Source: Nostoc sp. NMS7 (GTDB lineage Bacteria; Cyanobacteriota; Cyanobacteriia; Cyanobacteriales; Nostocaceae). Taken from it: a DNA stretch of 56,793 bases. How positions within the stretch are numbered: the first letter of the stretch is position 1; each line of letters opens with the position of its first letter. The notes beneath the pieces are model-generated. The model was given only the letters and a program-made list of their open reading frames with translations, did no database searches and was not told the DNA's origin. This document shows, in pieces, positions 51,439-56,793 of the stretch. The stretch covers positions 1-56,793 of the forward strand of contig NZ_JABXKJ010000210.1 in assembly GCF_017115085.1 (NCBI RefSeq). The letters run 5' to 3'. The translations under genes and the position numbers were made by a program.

Positions 51439-51938
51439 TGTGTGAAATCCTCTCTTGATCGGTTTCCAGTCTTAAACTATTGCAGAAGCTTAGGAAATTA
51501 ACAGCTTTTGTTTCTGGCAGTTTTATGTCCTCAATTATGGAGGATAAAACTTAGCATCGTCATTCTACTACTAAAGTGAAGATCAAGTGAAGATGGAAAA
51601 AAGTACTTAAATGATAAATCAAATCGCTATGAATTGATGACTATAAATAAAAATGGCTAATATTTCAGAGCCAAAGACTGATAATTAATTAGCATTTAAC
51701 AATTAAAGCTTTCATACTTCTACCTTTAGTAGGATTAATTGCCATGTGAAAAATCAGTCGAAAGCAAGATTATTTAATATTTAAATAATCTAATATTTAT
51801 AGTAGAATGATTGATTGTCAATAAAGATAGCCAATACTAAAATTATCTATTTTATTTTTAAATGCAGTTTTGAGGATGGTAAGTGAATAATCACCCACCA
51901 CCCTTTGAAACTAAAAAACTAACAGCAAATTGTGATGA
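51439..51938. other. Gene-free stretch before sodB
   Basis: 500 AT-rich bases between panC-cmk (ending 51939) and the sodB start. It probably carries the sodB promoter. No repeat of note. Confidence 0.45.
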
Positions 51939-53546
51939 TTACCACTGAGATAAACGCTCTCGGTAATAGTTAACAATTTGTGCGGTCACTTCAGACACAT
52001 CCAAACCATCGGTTTGCACTTCGATCGCATCCGCTGCTTTTTGCAAAGGAGAAACTTTGCGTGTACTATCTTTCCAATCACGTTCGGCAATATCCCGTTC
52101 CAGCTGCTCTAAACTTACTTGGGGTTGACCTTGTTTATTAAAGTCTTGCTGACGGCGACGGGCGCGTTCAGTTACAGAAGCGGTTAAGAAAATTTTCACT
52201 TCGGCATCGGGGAAGACATGAGTACCGATATCCCTGCCTTCAGCTACTAATCCACCTCTTTTACCCCAGTTTTGCTGTTGTTTAACCAGTGCTTGACGTA
52301 CAGCGCTTTGTGCCGCGATCGCTGATACTAGAGATGTTACCTCGATCGTGCGAATTGCCTGCGTAACATCGATACCGTCAATCCAAACCCGCACGCTCGA
52401 TTGTAAATCTTGGGTAGGAGTAAGTTCAATTTTACACTGGTTAGTTAATTCGGCGATCGCACACTCATCATCAATAGCAATCCCCTTTTGCAATACTAAC
52501 CAAGTCACAGCCCGGTACATCGCTCCTGTATCTAAATACACTAAGTTCAGACTTGCTGCCACTTGACGCGCCACTGTAGATTTTCCCGCACCGGCTGGGC
52601 CATCAATGGCGATGATCGGTTGGCGATCGCGCAATATAATATTGTCAATCAAACGTGTAGCACCAAGACGAGCTGCGATCGCCAACATTCCTTCCTCCTC
52701 AATTTTTTCTAAAGACATCAACGTAGTCGGTTCAACCAATTCAATATATTCCACTAAAACCGTGCTGACCATTGCCACTTCTTGCTGTACTATTGCGATC
52801 AACTTGCTGCTATTGCGATCGCCAGATCGAAACGCAGCTTCAGCCCGTCGTAAGCCGCGATATAATACCGATGCTTGCTCTTTTGCCGTCACCGTCAAAT
52901 ATTGATTACGAGAACTGAAGGCAAGACCCGACGCTTCCCGTACTATTGGACAAGCAACAATTTCTACTGGCAAATTTAAGTCAGCTACTAAGCGTTTAAT
53001 AATTGCCACTTGCTGACCATCCTTTTGACCAAAGTAGGCACGGTCAGGCTGTACCAAGTTGAAAAGTTTGGTAACAATCGTCGCAACACCCTGAAAGTGA
53101 CCTAGCCGAGAACGGCCACACAAGCCTGTGATCATAGCAGATGGGGGGATAACTTGTGTAGCCTTTGATTCTTCTATACTTTTTTGCGAAACTGCCATTT
53201 CTTCAGGAGTCGGTGCAAAAATGGCATCTACCCCAGCTTGTTCGCAAAGTTGTTGATCTAGCTCTAAGGTGCGGGGGTAGCGTTGATAATCTTCATTGGG
53301 AGCAAATTGCAGGGGATTGACGAAAATACTCACAATCAGCGTAGAATTTTCTTGTCGCGCCCGTTGAATCAAGCTTAAATGACCTTGATGCAAATTTCCC
53401 ATCGTTGGCACAAGACCGACTGCCGTCTGATACCAGCCAGTCATCTCATCTAGTCTCAGATCGTCACTAACTGCAATCAGCTTGTTTTCTGAGCAGCGTT
53501 TAGTTAAATAGCAGCGTAAAGCTGCGACTGTTGTCAGCAGGCGCAC
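51939..53546 (-). CDS. panC/cmk: Fused pantothenate synthetase/cytidylate kinase
   Basis: 535 residues from a GTG start at 53546. Residues about 1-305 are PanC (VGLVPTMGNLHQGHLSLI, VSIFVNPLQFAPNEDY, FGQKDGQQV), joining pantoate and beta-alanine. Residues about 312-535 are CMP kinase (IAIDGPAGAGKSTVARQVA, YLDTGAMYRAV, VAEGRDIGTHVFP), phosphorylating CMP and dCMP. The fusion is typical of cyanobacteria. Both active sites look complete. It shares no operon. Confidence 0.96.
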   Translation of the reverse strand: MRLLTTVAALRCYLTKRCSENKLIAVSDDLRLDEMTGWYQTAVGLVPTMGNLHQGHLSLIQRARQENSTLIVSIFVNPLQFAPNEDYQRYPRTLELDQQLCEQAGVDAIFAPTPEEMAVSQKSIEESKATQVIPPSAMITGLCGRSRLGHFQGVATIVTKLFNLVQPDRAYFGQKDGQQVAIIKRLVADLNLPVEIVACPIVREASGLAFSSRNQYLTVTAKEQASVLYRGLRRAEAAFRSGDRNSSKLIAIVQQEVAMVSTVLVEYIELVEPTTLMSLEKIEEEGMLAIAARLGATRLIDNIILRDRQPIIAIDGPAGAGKSTVARQVAASLNLVYLDTGAMYRAVTWLVLQKGIAIDDECAIAELTNQCKIELTPTQDLQSSVRVWIDGIDVTQAIRTIEVTSLVSAIAAQSAVRQALVKQQQNWGKRGGLVAEGRDIGTHVFPDAEVKIFLTASVTERARRRQQDFNKQGQPQVSLEQLERDIAERDWKDSTRKVSPLQKAADAIEVQTDGLDVSEVTAQIVNYYRERLSQW

Positions 53547-53639
53547 AAAAATACCCCTAGTTCTTATCGATCCCTCCCCCGTTAGTTTATATCTGAAATA
53601 GAGGGAAGAGAAGATTGAGCTAGGGGAATTGTTATGGGG

Positions 53640-53760
53640 AGTGGGGAGTGGGAGATGGGGGAGATGAGGGAGATGGATAACTCCTAACTCATAACTCCTG
53701 TACAGACGCGATTAATCGCCTCTCTCCTAACTCCTAACTCCCAACTTCCTACTCCCTAAT
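53640..53760. repeat. Low-complexity and palindromic repeat
   Basis: Purine-rich GGGGAGTGGGAGATGGGG, then AACTCCTAACTC-type units around an inverted copy of the 46780 palindrome (CTGTACAGACGCGATTAATC). Confidence 0.6.
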
Positions 53761-53762
53761 AA

Positions 53763-54866
53763 TTATTTCCCTAAGACTTCAATATGTACTGGTGCCACGC
53801 CACTGCCCATCATTCCCAAAATCCGAGCCGCGCCAGCAGACAGGTCTATGACTCGACCGCGAACGTATGGACCCCGGTCATTAATTCGCACCACTACAGA
53901 ACGACCATTGTGGGTGTTGGTTACACGAACTTTTGTACCAAAGGGTAAGCTGCGATGGGCGGCAGTCATTCCTTCGGGATTGAACCTCTGACCGCTAGCA
54001 GTACTATTACCACAACCATCATAGCCATAATAGGAAGCTATGCCTCTGAAGGAGATTCGCACTGGGCCAATGGAAAGCTCTTGGGGCAGCTTTGGCATTG
54101 ATACTGGCAGACGCACTGGTAAATTCGCAATTTCTTTTAAGGGAGATGCATTGCCTAAAAGTCTCCGCAGGCGATTGGTTACTTGCAATGCATCTTGAGC
54201 GAGATTGTTGGTGGTACCGGCTAATCGCGTACCTTCGTTGATTTCGACCAATTCTTCGTCATTAATTTTGATTATATAGCGATCGCCATCTTGCTGGAGG
54301 GGGGCGCTTTTGTTTGGCGCTTGATTGGCAGTGGATTTTTCCCCTGCTTTCCAACTTACGGTAATCTTACTCCCATCCACATTTTCCCGATTCAACTGGT
54401 TTATTTTAGCTGCGATTACACCAGCTATCTGAACCGGGTCATTGTCAACAGAGCTAATCTGGTCACTCACACCCGTTACGTTCCCAGTACTCACTCCCTT
54501 TAGTGAATTGCTAGCAATAAGGGCGTACGATTGTACGCCCCCAGCATCTCCAATTACACCAACTTTTTTACTTTCAAGATTCGTATTTGATACAGAACTT
54601 AAAAATGTGAGAACGGGAATATTTTTGATAAAAAGGGTTGCTGCCTTACGTCCTCCGATGTTGTGAGGATGAATTTCTGTAATCACAGCATCCAAGGTTT
54701 GTTTCCCTGCTGTTGACTGATACTCTCCCACCTTCACTACGTCAGGGGCGGGTGATTTTTGGGATGCTAGCGCATTTCCCTTGATGGTTTGAGTGCAACC
54801 GACTGTGGGTATCCCCAAAACAGTCATAAACAGGGCAACAATAGTCCACAAATGTCTTTGATTCAT
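53763..54866 (-). CDS. rlpA: RlpA-like septal ring lytic transglycosylase
   Basis: 367 residues. The start is a signal peptide with a VGC lipobox (Cys24), so it is probably an outer-membrane or periplasmic lipoprotein. The C-terminal double-psi beta-barrel is clear: GIASYYGYDGCGNSTASGQ, MTAAHRSLPFGTKVRVTN, VVRINDRGPYVRGRVIDLS, with the catalytic Asp of NDRGP. The middle 200 residues are of unknown fold (an Ile/Val- and Asn-rich part). RlpA cuts peptidoglycan glycan strands lacking stem peptides. Single gene. Confidence 0.88.
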   Translation of the reverse strand: MNQRHLWTIVALFMTVLGIPTVGCTQTIKGNALASQKSPAPDVVKVGEYQSTAGKQTLDAVITEIHPHNIGGRKAATLFIKNIPVLTFLSSVSNTNLESKKVGVIGDAGGVQSYALIASNSLKGVSTGNVTGVSDQISSVDNDPVQIAGVIAAKINQLNRENVDGSKITVSWKAGEKSTANQAPNKSAPLQQDGDRYIIKINDEELVEINEGTRLAGTTNNLAQDALQVTNRLRRLLGNASPLKEIANLPVRLPVSMPKLPQELSIGPVRISFRGIASYYGYDGCGNSTASGQRFNPEGMTAAHRSLPFGTKVRVTNTHNGRSVVVRINDRGPYVRGRVIDLSAGAARILGMMGSGVAPVHIEVLGK

Positions 54867-55764
54867 GCGTCCGTTTTTAAAGCGACTGTAGAACTTAAGT
54901 TTTATGATTCGCGGAATTTTTCACTTGTGAAAGTGATTTCCCTCCTGAAAAACTCGAACCCGTTCCGCTTTCACTTTGTTATTCATAACTGCAACACATT
55001 AACATGAACCTTTTGGGTTGGGGATCAGGGTTTTAGCGTAATTTTAGGCAACCAGATCAAATTCCAATTCCAATTTTAAGGGCGAAACCTTTCTCAAATG
55101 GGGACTTTGGCTATGTAACGCTTTTTTCGGCAAGTCCTAAATTTCTGAAAAAAACTTTATGCTGATTGCACTCCAAAGTGACGATACCCTATTGACATCA
55201 GTTCTAAAAGTTCTTGACTACCCATGTATTCTAGATAACATCTATTTTGGCATTTCCTCTAAAGACATAATATAACTTTTATTAAATAACATCGGCATAA
55301 ATGCTTAAAATCACTTATTTAATTAAATATTTAGATTTCCCTATGAATAAGTCGTGATATGAATTACATCTGAGATAATTATCCAAATTCGTTTAAGATT
55401 TATATCTTTTTTCCAAGTTTTTTCTACTTAGATTAATCATGACTTTTATTCTCGATGACTAGACGAAAATTAGTGATAAATGTAACTTCTAATCCAAGTA
55501 TTGCTGAGTATAAAATAAAGGGCGATACTCAACTTAATATTTTTTGTGATTAATGATCAAAAAATTAGTAAACCTTCGCGATCGCTTAGAGATACAAGTA
55601 TAAGTGTATTAACAAGCACGGTGGGTGTTTTTAGCCCTAAGTAGTTGCTCAAGGATGATTTTTTACAGCTTGCTGCCTGTTCAAAAATTTTTGCAACTGT
55701 AGGGATGTGCGGCTGTAGACCCTTACTATATATAGTAGGTATTTTGGGAAATGCTATCAGCCTG
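54867..55764. other. Long gene-free stretch
   Basis: About 900 bases between the divergent rlpA and glutaminase starts. Very AT-rich from 55200. No gene or hairpin of note seen. A weak -10-like TATAAAATA lies at 55509. Confidence 0.5.
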
Positions 55765-56736
55765 ATGACAGACCAAGCACATCAAGGAGATTTAGAAATA
55801 AATCCATCGCCATTAAAAGCTTTTCTCAATGAGTTGCATTCGCAGTACAAGTCAGTGCGGGAGGGTGCAGTAGCGAAATATATTCCCGAACTGGCAAAGG
55901 TAAACCCGGACTTGTTCAGCATTTGCATTGTGACAGTAGATGGTCAGGTTTACAAAGTTGGGGACTGGGAACAACTCTTTACCATTCAGTCAATTTCCAA
56001 GGTGTTTGCTTATGGACTTGCCTTAGAAGATCATGGACTGGATTACGTTTTAACTAGAGTTGGCGTGGAACCGACGGGGGATGCATTCAACGCGATTGTT
56101 TTGGATGAGCAATCGAAGCGACCTTATAATCCAATGGTAAATGCAGGTGCGATCGCCACCACCAGCTTAATTAAAGGTTCCGGGCCAACTGAACGCCTTA
56201 ACCGAATGCTGGATATGTTTCGGCGATATATTGGCCGCGACGTATTCGTTGACATTTCCGTTTTTACCTCAGAACGCAGTACAGGGCATCGCAACCGCGC
56301 AATGGCGCATCTGATGCTCAACTTTGGCATGATTGACCGGAACATTGAAGAGTCGCTGGATCTTTATTTCCAGCAGTGTGCTGTGATGGTGAATTGCCAA
56401 GACTTAGCGGTGATGGCGGCTACTCTTGCTAACAGAGGTATTAACCCGATTACAAAAGAACGGGCGGTGGATAAGCGTTACATCAAAGATATTTTGAGTG
56501 TGATGTATACCTGCGGCATGTACAACTTTGCAGGTGAGTGGGCTTATAAAATTGGGATTCCAGCGAAAAGTGGTATTTGTGGTGGGATTATTGCCGTTGT
56601 ACCAAATAAGATGGGCATTGGAGTTTTTTCGCCCCTGTTGGATGTGCGTGGTAACAGTGTGCGGGGGGTAAAGGTGTGTGAAGAACTTTCTCAACGGTTA
56701 GGTTTACATCTATTTGATTGTTCAGGCCAAGAGTGA
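55765..56736 (+). CDS. glsA: Glutaminase (serine beta-lactamase-like fold)
   Basis: 323 residues from ATG 55765. In-frame starts at 55705 (ATG) and 55645 (TTG) would add a hydrophobic Cys-rich lead that other glutaminases lack. The catalytic SxxK is QSISKVFAYG. PYNPMVNAGAIATTSLI follows, then the Tyr-containing FAGEWAYKIGIPAKSG and CGGIIAVVPNKMGIG. It turns glutamine into glutamate and ammonia in the cytoplasm. Start choice is by family length; no clear ribosome site. Confidence 0.88.
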   Translation: MTDQAHQGDLEINPSPLKAFLNELHSQYKSVREGAVAKYIPELAKVNPDLFSICIVTVDGQVYKVGDWEQLFTIQSISKVFAYGLALEDHGLDYVLTRVGVEPTGDAFNAIVLDEQSKRPYNPMVNAGAIATTSLIKGSGPTERLNRMLDMFRRYIGRDVFVDISVFTSERSTGHRNRAMAHLMLNFGMIDRNIEESLDLYFQQCAVMVNCQDLAVMAATLANRGINPITKERAVDKRYIKDILSVMYTCGMYNFAGEWAYKIGIPAKSGICGGIIAVVPNKMGIGVFSPLLDVRGNSVRGVKVCEELSQRLGLHLFDCSGQE

Positions 56737-56793
56737 AGTGGGCATTGGGCATTGGGCATTGGGCATTGGGCATTGGGCATTGGGCATTGGGCA
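56737..56793. repeat. GGGCATT heptamer tandem repeat, runs off the edge
   Basis: At least seven units of GGGCATT follow the glutaminase stop and continue past the window. Same kind of heptamer repeat as at 44280. Confidence 0.9.

Overview
The window looks like chromosome of a filamentous, Nostoc/Anabaena-type cyanobacterium. The evidence is the very high density of the HIP1 octamer GCGATCGC, the moderate G+C, the heptamer tandem repeats, small dispersed repeats and MITEs in nearly every gap, and cyanobacterial marker genes: a fused panC-cmk, a helical carotenoid protein, a cyAbrB regulator and a DUF4912 protein. No rRNA operon, prophage or full CRISPR array is present. I see one tRNA, Arg(CCG).

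Layout. 1-2400: small zinc-ribbon/glycine-zipper protein, then an unknown gene next to a HEPN-like gene broken by one in-frame TGA, then a single CRISPR-repeat-like sequence. 2406-6241: a metallo-beta-lactamase-fold protein and a three-gene Zn/Mn ABC importer (binding protein, ATPase, permease). 6242-17234: repeat-rich accessory stretch holding a flavoprotein, a phosphatase-like protein, a DJ-1/PfpI gene killed by an 18-nt repeat insertion, a GNAT, a TetR regulator, an archaeal-type CTP-dependent riboflavin kinase overlapping a methyltransferase, ChaC, an SDR, a TnpB fragment joined to an MFS fragment, and a decayed ISAs1-family element. 17473-21228: queG, a HAD phosphatase, an acidic small protein, a carotenoid protein and a LolD/MacB-type ATPase. 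21483-30065: a redox cluster (two Cys-type glutathione transferases, arylsulfotransferase-like propeller, aldo-keto reductase, 2-oxoglutarate oxygenase, ferredoxin plus AprA-like flavoprotein, methyltransferase). 30212-33810: PIN-toxin remnant, two nucleoside-type ABC permeases and an IS607 element with intact tnpA and cut tnpB. 33895-39581: SDR, NDH-2, dihydrouridine synthase, a RelE/ParE-type toxin-antitoxin pair, an McrB-like remnant and the tRNA. 39647-56736: mostly housekeeping genes: M23 peptidase, ClC channel, cyAbrB, Rrf2 regulator, cobD, pyrR, DUF1993, DUF4912, sodB, panC-cmk, rlpA, glutaminase.

How it fits together. Metal import, oxidative-stress defence (SOD, GSTs, ChaC, carotenoid protein, NDH-2) and cofactor metabolism (queuosine, cobalamin, pantothenate, flavin) dominate, but most genes stand alone or in pairs. 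The strongest theme is genome erosion by short repeats: two coding genes are broken by inserted 18-32 nt repeats, and one MITE-like invader (13-bp ends GGTGTCAACTTAA or a one-base variant) appears twice, each time inside other repeat sequence. The most interesting intact biology is the archaeal-type riboflavin kinase pair, the 21.5-30 kb redox/sulfur-like cluster, and the toxin-antitoxin leader duplication. All functions are read from sequence motifs by eye; no search was run.
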